Origin: Desulfovibrio sp. A2
GTDB taxonomy: Bacteria; Desulfobacterota; Desulfovibrionia; Desulfovibrionales; Desulfovibrionaceae
DNA: 41,834 nucleotides
Direction of reading: 5' to 3'
Assembly: GCF_000226255.1 (NCBI RefSeq)
Contig: NZ_AGFG01000010.1
Span: 1-41,834, forward strand
Every line of letters starts with the position of its first letter. Within the stretch, counting starts at the first letter, position 1. A program made the translations under genes and the position numbers. Below, in pieces: positions 33,271 to 41,810 of this stretch. The notes under the pieces were generated by a model that saw only the letters and a list, made by a program, of their open reading frames with translations, did not search any database and was not told the DNA's origin.

Positions 33271-34575
33271 ATGATTTTCGACGTCGACCGCGAGACGCTC
33301 CCGCGCGAGGAGCTGGAAGCGCTGCAACTGCGCAGGTTGAAGAACCTCTGCGAGCGCGTCTACGCCAACGTGCCCCACTACCGCCGCCGGTTCGAAGAGG
33401 CGGGGGTTACCCCGGCGGACATCAAGCGGCTATCCGACGTCACCCTGCTGCCCTTCACCGAAAAGCAGGACCTGCGCAACAACTATCCCTTCGGGCTGTT
33501 CGCCGTGCCCAAGGACACCATCGTGCGGCTGCACGCATCCAGCGGCACCACCGGCAAGGCCACCGTGGTGGGCTACACCAAGCGCGACCTGGACAACTGG
33601 GCCGAGCTGATGGCCCGCAGCCTGGCCGCCGCCGGGGTGACCCGCCGCGACCTCATCCACAACGCCTACGGGTACGGCCTGTTCACCGGCGGCCTTGGCG
33701 CGCACTACGGGGCGGAACGCCTGGGGGCCACGGTCATTCCCGTGTCCGGCGGTGCCACCAAGCGCCAGGTGCTGCTGCTGCGCGACTTCGGGGCCACGGT
33801 CATCTGCTGTACCCCCTCGTACAGCCTGTACCTGCACGAAGCGGCGGAAGAAGCGGGCATCGACCTGCGCGAACTGCCCCTGCGCATAGGCGTGTTTGGC
33901 GCGGAGCCGTGGACCGAGGAAATGCGCGCGGAAATCGAGACCAAGCTCGGCATCGACGCCCTGAACATCTATGGCCTGTCCGAAATCATGGGCCCCGGCG
34001 TCTCCATGGAATGCGTGGAAGCCAAGTGCGGCATGCACATCTACGAAGACCATTTCCTGCCGGAAATCATCGACCCGGTGAGCGGCGAATCGCTGCCCCC
34101 CGGCGCCACCGGCGAACTGGTCATCACCACCCTGACCAAGGAAGGCATCCCGCTGGTGCGCTACCGCACCCGCGACATCACCTCGCTGGACTACACCCCC
34201 TGCGCCTGCGGCCGCACGCACGTGCGCATGCGCCGCGTGACGGGACGCAGCGACGACATGCTGATCATCCGCGGGGTGAACGTGTTCCCCTCGCAGATCG
34301 AATCCATCCTGATGGAAACCGAGGGGCTGGCCCCGCACTACCAGTTGCTGGTGACCCGCGAAGGCAACCTGGACAACATCGAGGTGCAGGTGGAAGTTTC
34401 CGAAGAATTCTTCTCGGACGAGATCAAGAACCTGCAGCGCCGCGAAGCCCGGTTGCAGAAGACCATCAAGGAATTCCTGGGCGTCACCGCCAAGGTGCGT
34501 CTGGTGGAGCCCCGCTCCATCCAGCGTTCCGAGGGCAAGGCCAAGCGCGTCATCGACATGCGCGAAAAGTCGTAG
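33271..34575 (+). CDS. Phenylacetate-CoA ligase family protein (PaaK-like)
   Basis: ANL-superfamily enzyme that activates an aryl acid, probably phenylacetate or a relative, to its CoA thioester with ATP. The 434-residue length is typical. The phosphate loop [14 protein letters not shown] spans about 87-100; other family marks are [68 protein letters not shown] and the C-terminal [10 protein letters not shown] with the acyl-transfer lysine region. GAGGAG precedes the ATG. In anaerobes such ligases are often encoded with indolepyruvate ferredoxin oxidoreductase and an ACT protein for aromatic amino acid breakdown. Here an ACT protein lies 2.7 kb downstream, but no ior genes are seen. The exact substrate is unknown. 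Confidence 0.9.
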   Translation: MIFDVDRETLPREELEALQLRRLKNLCERVYANVPHYRRRFEEAGVTPADIKRLSDVTLLPFTEKQDLRNNYPFGLFAVPKDTIVRLHASSGTTGKATVVGYTKRDLDNWAELMARSLAAAGVTRRDLIHNAYGYGLFTGGLGAHYGAERLGATVIPVSGGATKRQVLLLRDFGATVICCTPSYSLYLHEAAEEAGIDLRELPLRIGVFGAEPWTEEMRAEIETKLGIDALNIYGLSEIMGPGVSMECVEAKCGMHIYEDHFLPEIIDPVSGESLPPGATGELVITTLTKEGIPLVRYRTRDITSLDYTPCACGRTHVRMRRVTGRSDDMLIIRGVNVFPSQIESILMETEGLAPHYQLLVTREGNLDNIEVQVEVSEEFFSDEIKNLQRREARLQKTIKEFLGVTAKVRLVEPRSIQRSEGKAKRVIDMREKS

Positions 34576-34603
34576 ACGCGACGCCGGGATTGCAACAAAA
34601 ACG

Positions 34604-34630
34604 AAAGGGGGCTTCGGCCCCCTTCTTTTT
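34604..34630 (+). terminator. Bidirectional Rho-independent terminator after the ligase gene
   Basis: AAAGGGGGC, TTCG loop, GCCCCCTT, then CTTTTT (plus). On the minus strand the same stem is followed by TTTCGTTTTTG, so it can also stop the convergent small membrane protein gene. Confidence 0.93.
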
Positions 34631-34739
34631 GTGCAACAGTCGTCGCGCCCGGCAGATGTACTGTTCGCGGATGTGCTTCCCGCCAATGTTCTTCCTGTCG
34701 AACGCGGTGCGCTGTCCTGTCGGCAGACGCCACACCTCG

Positions 34740-35108
34740 TCAGCGCGGCCGCGTGCTTTTCAGGTATCGCCGGCTTTCCCAGAACATCCCCCCGAGAACG
34801 CCGATTCCCATCACGGGGGCCAGCACCTTCGCCATGACGTCGTTGATCTGAAACATCAGAACGGCCAGACAGACCAGCGCAATTCCCATCAGCATGTTGG
34901 AGATGAAGTACTGACGGCGCACTTCCAAAGGAATGTACAGATCGTAGGCAAATTCAGCGATGTAGGCCTTCCGGAGCTGGCTGTCCCTGAAGTCCTGTCG
35001 CAGGAAATCCAGAATCTTCAGCTCGGCGGGTCCGTTCAGGTACCCACCGACGAGAAAGCAGGGAATCCCGACGCCCAGCGCCACCAGAGTCATCCACTTG
35101 AATAACAT
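34740..35108 (-). CDS. Small membrane protein of unknown function
   Basis: A 122-residue protein with three hydrophobic segments: about 5-24 (WMTLVALGVGIPCFLVGGYL), 69-86 (NMLMGIALVCLAVLMFQI) and 91-107 (MAKVLAPVMGIGVLGGMF). Between the first and second is a charged, Arg/Asp-rich loop of about 45 residues. It belongs to no family I recognise. GGAGG stands seven bases before the ATG at 35108, which makes the gene credible. It is probably monocistronic, between two terminators. Part of its coding sequence is less GC-rich than its neighbours, which may mean later acquisition. Confidence 0.72.
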   Translation of the reverse strand: MLFKWMTLVALGVGIPCFLVGGYLNGPAELKILDFLRQDFRDSQLRKAYIAEFAYDLYIPLEVRRQYFISNMLMGIALVCLAVLMFQINDVMAKVLAPVMGIGVLGGMFWESRRYLKSTRPR

Positions 35109-35255
35109 GCGCCACCCTCCGCTTGCGTCCTGGTACGTCGAACTGCCGTTTGCACCCCGAACGGGCTACGCCCGACGGCACCATGTCCACCACATAACCC
35201 GCATGGCAAAAGCCTCATGCCAACGCTCTGCTGGATAGAGAAGAACAACGCAAGC

Positions 35256-35304
35256 AAAAACGGCAACGGCGGGACAACCTTCTTACAAGGTCGCCCCGCC
35301 GTTG
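35256..35304 (-). terminator. Rho-independent terminator of the oxidoreductase-ferredoxin pair
   Basis: Minus strand: an 18-bp stem (35304-35287 pairing with 35281-35264) with two G-U wobbles and a five-base loop, followed by CCGTTTTTGC. It lies about 25 bases past the ferredoxin stop. Confidence 0.9.
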
Positions 35305-35328
35305 GCTTTTCACGTTTTTTCGAGCTGG

Positions 35329-35835
35329 CTACTTCTTGGGCCGGATGTGCGCAAGCACACGGTCGCGGGCCTCGCGCGAGGCTTCCGTTTCCAGCTCGTC
35401 CAGTTCATCGCGGTCGGCAAAGCGGATGGCCCCGCAGGGGCACATTTCCGCGCAGGCGGGGCCAAGCCCCACGGCGCGCCGCCCCACGCACAGGTCGCAC
35501 TTGCGCACGGCCACGCCCCGGTCGGTGGCGAAAAAGGCGGCGTAGGGGCAGGCGATGACGCAGTTGCGCGTCTCGCAGCCCCGGCAGAGCATGGGTTGCA
35601 GCACCACGGCTCCGTCGCGGTCGCGCATCAGCGCGCCACGGTTGCATACCTTCATGCAGTGAGCCTGCTCACAGTGCTGACAGTAGATGGGAATCATCTG
35701 GCCGTCATTGGTGCGGGCCATGGCGATGCGCGGCGTGTCGTACAGAAAGCCGCACACGGCCTCGCACGTTTCGCAGCCGATGCACTTGCTGTAGTCGATG
35801 TGCAGGGTCTTGCCCCTGCCTTGGCATTCCGACAT
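35329..35835 (-). CDS. Ferredoxin-type protein with four [4Fe-4S] cluster motifs
   Basis: Cytoplasmic electron carrier of the HycB/CooF/DmsB-like type. The 168 residues contain four cysteine sets: Cys18/21/24/28, Cys52/55/60/64, Cys84/87/92/96 and Cys113/116/128/132. In the dyadic arrangement of this family these can bind four [4Fe-4S] clusters. There is no signal peptide or membrane anchor. It starts six bases after the stop of the FAD oxidoreductase, so the two act together. Proteins of this sort usually wire a flavin or molybdenum enzyme to another redox partner; the molybdopterin oxidoreductase 2 kb away is a candidate. The C-terminal 30 residues are highly charged and helical. Confidence 0.9.
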   Translation of the reverse strand: MSECQGRGKTLHIDYSKCIGCETCEAVCGFLYDTPRIAMARTNDGQMIPIYCQHCEQAHCMKVCNRGALMRDRDGAVVLQPMLCRGCETRNCVIACPYAAFFATDRGVAVRKCDLCVGRRAVGLGPACAEMCPCGAIRFADRDELDELETEASREARDRVLAHIRPKK

Positions 35836-35841
35836 GGCGCG

Positions 35842-36933
35842 CTACCTCGGCTCGTTGGATGCGCCGGGGCGCGTGATGACGTCGGCGTCGTAGTTGTATT
35901 CGTTTTCGCGGTGCTGCGCCTTCAGGTCCAGCCAGTTGGTCAGCGAACGCGCGGCCCGCAGCCCGCTGTACACGGCCTTGCCGATCTTGCTGGGCCCGGT
36001 CAGCACGTCGCCCGCCACGAAGACGTTCTCTATGCTGGTCATGTGCAGCCAGCGCACTTCGCCCTTGCGCACGTTTTCCAGCCCCAGTTCCTTCTGGAAC
36101 GGCGGGGTGGGAATTTCGCCGATGGCGGTGACGATGACGTCGGCGGGCAGCGCTTCGGTCTCGCCGGTGTTGGCGTCGGTCATTTCCAGCGCGGCCGCGT
36201 GTTCACCGGCTTCATCGGCCACCACCCGCACCGGGGTGCGCCGCTCCAGCCACTCGCAGCCCGCGTCGATAAGCCGGTCCACCTCGTAGCTGCCGGCCGG
36301 GGCATCCTTCTTGGTGCGCCGGTACACCATGACCACGCGCCTGGCCCCCAGGGCCTTCGCGCTGTGGGCCACGTCCATGGCCGAATGCCCGGCCCCGATC
36401 ACCACCACGGTGCGCCCTTCCACCGGCGGCACGGAAACATTGCTGGTGGCGTACTTCACCGCGCGGATGGGGAACAGGAATTCCAGGCCGGAGTACACGC
36501 CCTTCAGGTGCTCGCCGGGAATGCCGAGCTTGCGCGACTTCCACGCGCCGCTGCAGATGATCACGGCGTCGTGATCCTCCACCAGTTCGCCCAGGCCCCG
36601 GATGTCGCACGAGAAGTGGTCGCCCTCCTCCTCGTGCAGGGGGGCGCTGCAACAGATCTTGGTCTTGTTGTGAAAATTGACCCCGAACTTGCGCGACAGG
36701 ATGAACACCCCGCGCTGAATGCGGTCGGCCGGAATGCGGTGGCCGGGAATGCCGAACAGCATCAGGCCGCCGGGCTTGGGCAGCTTGTCGTAGACCTCCA
36801 CCTGGTAGCCAAGGCACCCCAGATATCCGGCGGCGGCAAGGCCCGAAGGCCCCGCGCCGATGATGGCGACACGCCGCCCGTTGGGCGGTGCGGGTTCTTC
36901 CCGCATGAAGGCGAAATTCATGGCGTTGGACAT
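35842..36933 (-). CDS. FAD-dependent NAD(P)-linked oxidoreductase, GltD-like
   Basis: Resembles the beta subunit of glutamate synthase and related NADPH:acceptor reductases. The 363 residues have the FAD dinucleotide fold VAIIGAGPSGLAAAGYLG (22-39), the EVYDKLPKPGGLMLFGIPG segment (46-64), and a second dinucleotide fold VVVIGAGHSAMDVA (176-189). GDVLTGPSKIGKAVYSGLRAA near the C-terminus is the FAD-closing motif. It lacks the N-terminal iron-sulfur domain of true GltD, and that function is probably supplied by the ferredoxin gene six bases downstream. No glutamate synthase large subunit is nearby. GGAG seven bases before ATG 36933 sets the start. A candidate promoter lies just upstream. Confidence 0.9.
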   Translation of the reverse strand: MSNAMNFAFMREEPAPPNGRRVAIIGAGPSGLAAAGYLGCLGYQVEVYDKLPKPGGLMLFGIPGHRIPADRIQRGVFILSRKFGVNFHNKTKICCSAPLHEEEGDHFSCDIRGLGELVEDHDAVIICSGAWKSRKLGIPGEHLKGVYSGLEFLFPIRAVKYATSNVSVPPVEGRTVVVIGAGHSAMDVAHSAKALGARRVVMVYRRTKKDAPAGSYEVDRLIDAGCEWLERRTPVRVVADEAGEHAAALEMTDANTGETEALPADVIVTAIGEIPTPPFQKELGLENVRKGEVRWLHMTSIENVFVAGDVLTGPSKIGKAVYSGLRAARSLTNWLDLKAQHRENEYNYDADVITRPGASNEPR

Positions 36934-36997
36934 CTGTGCTCCACGGTGCTTGCCGTGCGCCGGGCCGCGAAGTGCGGCGTGCGCAGCGTGCGTGTTC

Positions 36998-37025
36998 AAT
37001 ATAGCCACCGGGCCTGCTTCCGCAA
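36998..37025 (-). promoter_or_regulatory. Candidate sigma-70 promoter of the oxidoreductase-ferredoxin pair
   Basis: Minus strand TTGCGG (37025-37020), 16-base spacer, TATATT (37003-36998, five of six matches), 65 bases upstream of the ATG. It lies in a locally AT-richer patch. Confidence 0.45.
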
Positions 37026-37140
37026 GCGGTCGAGAAAGGCCACCCCGCGCCGGGACGCAGGGGGGCTGAAAACGTTGCGCATCTGCCCCGCATCGCTTGC
37101 GCACGCGCCCTTCATCCGGCCCGGGCCAGTCCGCCCCGGC

Positions 37141-37170
37141 TTGTCAACAGCCCGCCGGGGATGCTATCCA
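37141..37170 (+). promoter_or_regulatory. Candidate sigma-70 promoter of the ACT gene
   Basis: TTGTCA (37141-37146, five of six), 18-base spacer, TATCCA (37165-37170, three of six), 62 bases upstream of the ATG and divergent from the preceding promoter. Confidence 0.4.
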
Positions 37171-37232
37171 CCTTCAATGACTGCAACGGCAGGGCGAACC
37201 GGCCTGCTTCACCCCGCAAAAGGATTGTCGCC

Positions 37233-37664
37233 ATGAAAGTGGAACAGATTTCCGTATTTCTCGAGAACAAGGCCGGGCGTCTGGCCGAGGTCACCCACAC
37301 CCTGGCCGAGGCGGGCATCAACATCCGCGCCCTGTCGCTGGCCGACACCTCGGACTTCGGCATCCTCCGCCTGATAGTACACGACCACGAAAAGGCCAAG
37401 GCCGCCCTGAAGGACAAGGGCTTCACCGTGGGCCGCACCTCGGTGGTGGCCGTGGAAGTGCCCGACCACCCCGGCGGCCTCGACAGCATCCTGCAACTGC
37501 TCAGCACGCGCGGCGTCAACGTGGAATACATGTACGCCTTCGTGCAGCAGAACGGCACCAACGCGGTGCTCATCTTCCGCTTCGACCGCACCGACCAGGC
37601 CATCGAAGTGCTGAACGAGGCGGGCATCCCCGTCATTTCCGGCGACAAGCTGTACCAGAACTAG
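37233..37664 (+). CDS. Double ACT-domain protein
   Basis: A 143-residue protein made of two ACT domains in tandem: residues about 1-66 ([47 protein letters not shown] in parts) and about 70-140 ([48 protein letters not shown] in parts). ACT domains bind amino acids and act as regulators. Stand-alone double-ACT proteins of this type are often found next to PaaK-like ligases, and one is encoded 2.7 kb upstream. There is no catalytic domain. AAGGA eight bases before the ATG at 37233 sets the start; an open frame 24 codons longer is rejected. Followed by a terminator. Confidence 0.88.
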   Translation: MKVEQISVFLENKAGRLAEVTHTLAEAGINIRALSLADTSDFGILRLIVHDHEKAKAALKDKGFTVGRTSVVAVEVPDHPGGLDSILQLLSTRGVNVEYMYAFVQQNGTNAVLIFRFDRTDQAIEVLNEAGIPVISGDKLYQN

Positions 37665-37699
37665 TCCGCCGCCAGCTTCGCCCTTTCCCTGACCGGACG

Positions 37700-37737
37700 G
37701 GGCCGGGTCCGGTAGCTGCCGGGTCCGGCCCTTTTTT
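37700..37737 (+). terminator. Rho-independent terminator of the ACT gene
   Basis: GGGCCGG (37700-37706) pairs with CCGGCCC (37725-37731), with an inner CCGG-TAGCTG-CCGG helix, then TTTTTT (37732-37737). Confidence 0.88.
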
Positions 37738-37918
37738 CATGGCGTCTCAACCGTGGCACGGCCCGCGCCGTTCTTCCGTGACCGGGGTCACGGAATCAGC
37801 GGGGCATGCGGCGCACAGTGACCTTACGGCCGCATCGGGCTGTTGTGCCGCCCTGTCCCGCCTTGTCGAGTCGGTCGCCCTTCCCTTTCCGCCAACCCGC
37901 TCCCCCACGGAGTTTCGC

Positions 37919-39904
37919 ATGCAACGTCTTTCCGCCTGTTCGCTTGACTGTCACGGGGCCTGTTCACTGGTGGTGCACCTGCCGGACGAGGAAACCAGCC
38001 TGCATGACGACCCCGCCGGGGGCGTGCGCGTTTCCGGCAACCCGGACCACCCGTTCACGCGCGGGGTGGTCTGCGTCAAGGGGCGCGGGCTGGCCGCCCG
38101 CCGCCTGAGCCCCGACCGCATCACCACGCCGCTGGTGCGCGGCAGGGACGGCGCGCTGCACCCGGCCACGTGGGACGAGGCCCTGGCCCTGTGCGCGGCC
38201 AGGCTGGATGCGCTGCGCGATACGCCGGAATCCATCCTGCACCTGCGCGGCTTCGGCTACCGGGGCGCGCTGGCCGAGGCCAGCAACTACCTTTTCAACA
38301 GCCTGGGCGCGGCCAGCAAGCGCGGATCCTTGTGCGACGGCGCGGGTGATGCCGCCTGCGAGGCCGACTTCGGCGCGCCGGACCACAACGACAGCGACGA
38401 TCTGGCCAACGCCGCCGCCATCGTCAACTGGGGCAAGGACCTGGCCCGGTCCTCGCTGCATCTGGGGCTGATGGTGCGCGACGCCCGCAAGCGCGGCGTG
38501 CCGGTGCTGACCATCTCGCCCGGCGGCGACGACAACGACGCCTTCACCGATGCGCGCATCCGCATCCGCCCCGGCGGCGACCGGTTTCTGGCGGCAGCCG
38601 CCATCCGCCGGCTGCTGGCAGACGATGCCGTGCCACAGGCCATCAGTGAGCGAACGCGCGGTTTCGCGGAATTCCGGGCAATGCTGCTGGCAATGAACGA
38701 ATCGGAACTGCTGGCCGCCTGCGACGCCACCCCGGCGGACCTGGACACCCTGTGCCGGTGGATGCGCGGTCAGGCGGGCAACGGCGGCCCCACGGCCAGC
38801 CTGCTGGGCTGGGGGCTGCAACGCTACCTGCGCGGCGGCGAGAGCGTGCGCTTCATCAACGCGCTGGTCATGCTATCCGGCAACATGGGCGTTTCCGGCG
38901 GCGGCGCGTACTACGGCATTTCCTCGGGCCGAAGCCTGGACCTTTCGTGGGGCAAGAAGTCGGGCAAGCCCGCCCGCACCTTTCTGCTCTCGCATCTGGC
39001 GCAAGAACTGGCCGCAGCCGACCCGCCAGTGCGCTTCCTGTGGGTGGATGCCTTCAACCCGGTGAACCAGTCCCCCGACGCCCCGGCCCTGGCCCGCGCC
39101 GTGGAGGCCATCGACTTCACCGTGGTGGTGGAGGCTTTCCTCACCGACACCGCCCGCCGGGCCGACGTGGTGCTGCCCTGCGCGCTGGTGCTGGAGCGCG
39201 AGGAAATCTTCGGCTCCGCCTACCACAACTACATCGCCTACGCCGCCCCCGCCTGCCCCATGCCCGGCGAAGTGCGCCACGACTTCGACATCGCGCGCGG
39301 CGTGGCGGAGCGGCTGGCCCGGCCCATCCCCTTCCCGGATCGGGAGGACGTGCTGCGCCAGGCCCTGCGTTCTCCCTGGCTTGAAGTATCGCTTGAAGAA
39401 TTGAAGGCCACCGGCTGGACCAAGGCCAGGCGCGCCGCCGTGGCCTGGGAAGGGCTGCGCTTCGCCCACGCCGACGGGCTGTACCATCTGCCGGAGGCCC
39501 TGCACATGGACTGGGCTGCCGCGACCACCCCGCATGGCGCTTCGCCGGACGACTATCCCCTGCACCTGCTGACCCTGCTGGCCCCGGACTACGTCAACTC
39601 GCAGGTGGGCTTGCCGGGTCGCCAGCCCGGCGACAACACGGAGCCCGTCACCGTACAGGTGGCCCCGGAATGCCCTGCCCTTGCCACGCTGGACATGGAC
39701 CGCCCCGTGTTCATCGTCTCACCGCATGGCCACATGCCCGTGCAAGTGCAGACCCGGCCCGGCATCCATCCCCGCACCGTGATCATGCCGCGCGGCGGCT
39801 GGCTGGCCCATGGCCGCTCGCCCAATGCGCTCATCGCCCCGCTGGCCACCGACATGGGCGACAGCACCGCGTATTATGATCAGCAGGTGCGACTGGAAAA
39901 CTGA
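37919..39904 (+). CDS. Cytoplasmic molybdopterin oxidoreductase
   Basis: Member of the DMSO reductase (Mo/W-bisPGD) superfamily. The 661 residues open with a [4Fe-4S] motif SACSLDCHGACSLVV (Cys7, Cys11, Cys15) completed by Cys52 in VVCVKGRG. Further family marks are WDEALALC, the NYLFNSLGAASKRGSLC region with Cys139 as a possible molybdenum ligand, IVNWGKDLARSS, VLTISPGG, SGNMGVSGGG and a C-terminal MopB_CT domain with NSQVG and PRGGW. No twin-arginine or Sec signal is seen, so it works in the cytoplasm. Substrate is unclear; it is not a recognisable formate dehydrogenase or nitrate reductase. CGGAG seven bases before the ATG at 37919 sets the start; an open frame beginning at 37739 is rejected. 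Confidence 0.88.
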   Translation: MQRLSACSLDCHGACSLVVHLPDEETSLHDDPAGGVRVSGNPDHPFTRGVVCVKGRGLAARRLSPDRITTPLVRGRDGALHPATWDEALALCAARLDALRDTPESILHLRGFGYRGALAEASNYLFNSLGAASKRGSLCDGAGDAACEADFGAPDHNDSDDLANAAAIVNWGKDLARSSLHLGLMVRDARKRGVPVLTISPGGDDNDAFTDARIRIRPGGDRFLAAAAIRRLLADDAVPQAISERTRGFAEFRAMLLAMNESELLAACDATPADLDTLCRWMRGQAGNGGPTASLLGWGLQRYLRGGESVRFINALVMLSGNMGVSGGGAYYGISSGRSLDLSWGKKSGKPARTFLLSHLAQELAAADPPVRFLWVDAFNPVNQSPDAPALARAVEAIDFTVVVEAFLTDTARRADVVLPCALVLEREEIFGSAYHNYIAYAAPACPMPGEVRHDFDIARGVAERLARPIPFPDREDVLRQALRSPWLEVSLEELKATGWTKARRAAVAWEGLRFAHADGLYHLPEALHMDWAAATTPHGASPDDYPLHLLTLLAPDYVNSQVGLPGRQPGDNTEPVTVQVAPECPALATLDMDRPVFIVSPHGHMPVQVQTRPGIHPRTVIMPRGGWLAHGRSPNALIAPLATDMGDSTAYYDQQVRLEN

Positions 39905-40092
39905 ACACATTCCAACACGAATCGGGGGGAAGGAACCTTTTTCAAAAGGTTCCTTCCCCCCGAGCCCCCCAAGCTCTGCTGTCGCCATCCGTAATGTTCA
40001 CGCTACGCGCTCACATAACGGCTGCCGCCCTCCCAAACTTTTCAATAGGGTTGACGTGGCATTCACCTACGGAACGGTCTGCGCCGTATCGG
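39905..40092. other. Convergent intergenic region
   Basis: 188 bases between two convergent genes. It contains the long palindrome at 39922-39963, then a C-rich stretch and the segment CCCAAACTTTTCAATAG (40033-40049), which looks like part of a dispersed 3'-end element. No gene is seen. Confidence 0.5.
39922..39963. terminator. 20-bp perfect palindrome, likely bidirectional transcription end
   Basis: A left arm at 39922-39941 (TCGGGGGGAAGGAACCTTTT) pairs without mismatch with the right arm at 39944-39963 around a two-base loop. It lies 18 bases past the molybdopterin oxidoreductase stop and about 130 past the nadE stop. It lacks an outside U-tract, so it is not a standard terminator; position and symmetry suggest a 3'-end stabiliser or a repeat-family hairpin. 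A related palindrome lies at 41811-41834. Confidence 0.6.
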
Positions 40093-41763
40093 CTACTCCA
40101 ACACCAACCGGCTTGCCACGGGCATGCGCCAGCCGGTGCCGAAGGCGCGGTCGGTCACCTTCAGGCCGGGCGCGGCCTGCCGCCGCTTGAATTCGGAAAT
40201 GCGCACCAGCCGCAGCACGTTGTCCACCACGGCGGGGTCGAAGCCTTCGGCCACCACGGCGTTGCGGTCCATGTGGTGCACCACGCTGCGCTCCAGGATG
40301 GCGTCCAGCACGTCGTAAGGGGGCAGGCTGTCGGTATCCTTCTGGTCCGGCCGCAGCTCCGCCGAGGGGGCCTTGTCCAGGATGGCCGTGGGAATCAGGT
40401 CGAACCCGGCCTGGGCGTTGCGCCAGCGGCACACCCGGTACACCAGGGTCTTGGGCACGTCGGCGATGACCGCGAGCCCGCCCGCCATGTCGCCGTAGAT
40501 GGTGCAGTAGCCCACGGCCAGTTCCGACTTGTTGCCGGTGGTCAGCAGCACCGCGCCCGACTTGTTGGACACGGCCATGAGCAGGTTGCCCCGGATGCGC
40601 GACTGGATGTTCTCTTCCGTCACGTCGCGCGCGGTGCGGCCCAACGCGCCGAAAACCGGGGCCAGCGCCGCGTCGAAGCCGTCCATCAGCGGGCCGATGG
40701 GCACCGTATGCACCGCGTCCGCTGACAGGCCCAGATTGCGGGCCACGGCCAGCGCGTCGGTCACGCTGCCCTCGCTGGAATGGGGCGAAGGCATCAACAG
40801 CGCCCGCACGTTCTCCGGCCCCAGCGCCTCTGCCGCGACGGCGGCCACCAACGCGGAATCCACCCCGCCTGAAAGACCCAGCACCGCACCCGTGAACCCG
40901 CATTTGCGGGCGTAGTCGCGCGTGCCCATGACCAGCGCGTGCCACACCTGCGCCTCCGGCTCGGCCGGGTCCGGACAGATGGCCCCGGTACCCGCCGCAA
41001 CGTCCACCAGCACCGTGTCTTCCTCGAACGGGCGGCCCCGCGCCATGAGGTGCCCCACCGCGTCGAAGGCCACGCTCTTGCCCGCGAACAGCAGGTCGTC
41101 GTTACCGCCCACCTGGTTGGCATATAGCACCGGCACCCGGTAGCGCGAGGCCACGCGCGACAGCATGCGTTCGCGCACCGCCTGCTTGCCCAGGGTGAAC
41201 GGCGAGGCCGACAGGTTGACGATGACGTCCACGCCCGCCAGCGCAAGGTCCGACACCGGGTCGGTCTCGTACTGGCGGTGTTCCTGCCAGAAGGTCTTGT
41301 CGTTCCAGATGTCTTCGCACACCGTGACGCCGATGCGCCAGCCCGCCACCGTCACCGCGCCGCAGTTCACCCCCGGCTCGAAGTAGCGGCGCTCGTCGAA
41401 CACGTCGTAGGTGGGCAGCAGCACCTTGCGCGTGGCCACCGTCACCGTGCCCTCGTGCAGCAGCACCGCCGCGTTGTGCAGCCGGTTGCCCACCGGCGTG
41501 GGGTTGGGCACCGGCGCGCCCACCAGCACCGGCGGCCCATCCTTCAGCCGCAGGGCCAGCGCCTCCAGCGCCTTGCGGCAGCCGGGCACGAAGTCGCGCC
41601 GCAGCAGCAAGTCGCGCGGGGGGTACCCGCAGATGGCCAGCTCCGGCGTCACGCACAGCCCCGCACCCCGCGCCGCGGCATCGCGCACCGCCGCCTCGAT
41701 GCGCGCCGCATTGCCCGCCACGTCGCCCACCACCATGTTCAGCTGCAACAGCGCGATGTTCAT
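40093..41763 (-). CDS. nadE: Glutamine-dependent NAD+ synthetase
   Basis: Final step of NAD synthesis: amidates nicotinate adenine dinucleotide using ATP and glutamine-derived ammonia. The 556 residues hold an N-terminal nitrilase-type glutaminase domain with the catalytic triad Glu41 (TPELAICGYPP), Lys113 (TRKVLLPTYDVFDE) and Cys149 (VCEDIW), then the synthetase domain with ATP loop LGLSGGVDSALV (295-306), MPSPHSSEGS, TTGNKSELAVGYCTIYGDMAGG and KAPSAELRPDQKDTDSLPPY. Length and domains match the two-domain form. The ATG at 41763 begins directly at the nitrilase strand. No operon partner is seen in the window. Confidence 0.97.
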   Translation of the reverse strand: MNIALLQLNMVVGDVAGNAARIEAAVRDAAARGAGLCVTPELAICGYPPRDLLLRRDFVPGCRKALEALALRLKDGPPVLVGAPVPNPTPVGNRLHNAAVLLHEGTVTVATRKVLLPTYDVFDERRYFEPGVNCGAVTVAGWRIGVTVCEDIWNDKTFWQEHRQYETDPVSDLALAGVDVIVNLSASPFTLGKQAVRERMLSRVASRYRVPVLYANQVGGNDDLLFAGKSVAFDAVGHLMARGRPFEEDTVLVDVAAGTGAICPDPAEPEAQVWHALVMGTRDYARKCGFTGAVLGLSGGVDSALVAAVAAEALGPENVRALLMPSPHSSEGSVTDALAVARNLGLSADAVHTVPIGPLMDGFDAALAPVFGALGRTARDVTEENIQSRIRGNLLMAVSNKSGAVLLTTGNKSELAVGYCTIYGDMAGGLAVIADVPKTLVYRVCRWRNAQAGFDLIPTAILDKAPSAELRPDQKDTDSLPPYDVLDAILERSVVHHMDRNAVVAEGFDPAVVDNVLRLVRISEFKRRQAAPGLKVTDRAFGTGWRMPVASRLVLE

Positions 41764-41810
41764 TAAGCTTCTCCGAATCGGAAAAAGGTGGAGAGTATCG
41801 GGGAGGGAAG

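Noticed and set aside
37739..37918. 60-residue N-terminal extension of the molybdopterin oxidoreductase
   Set aside because: It begins at the T-tract of the previous terminator, has no ribosome site or family similarity, and is not a twin-arginine signal.
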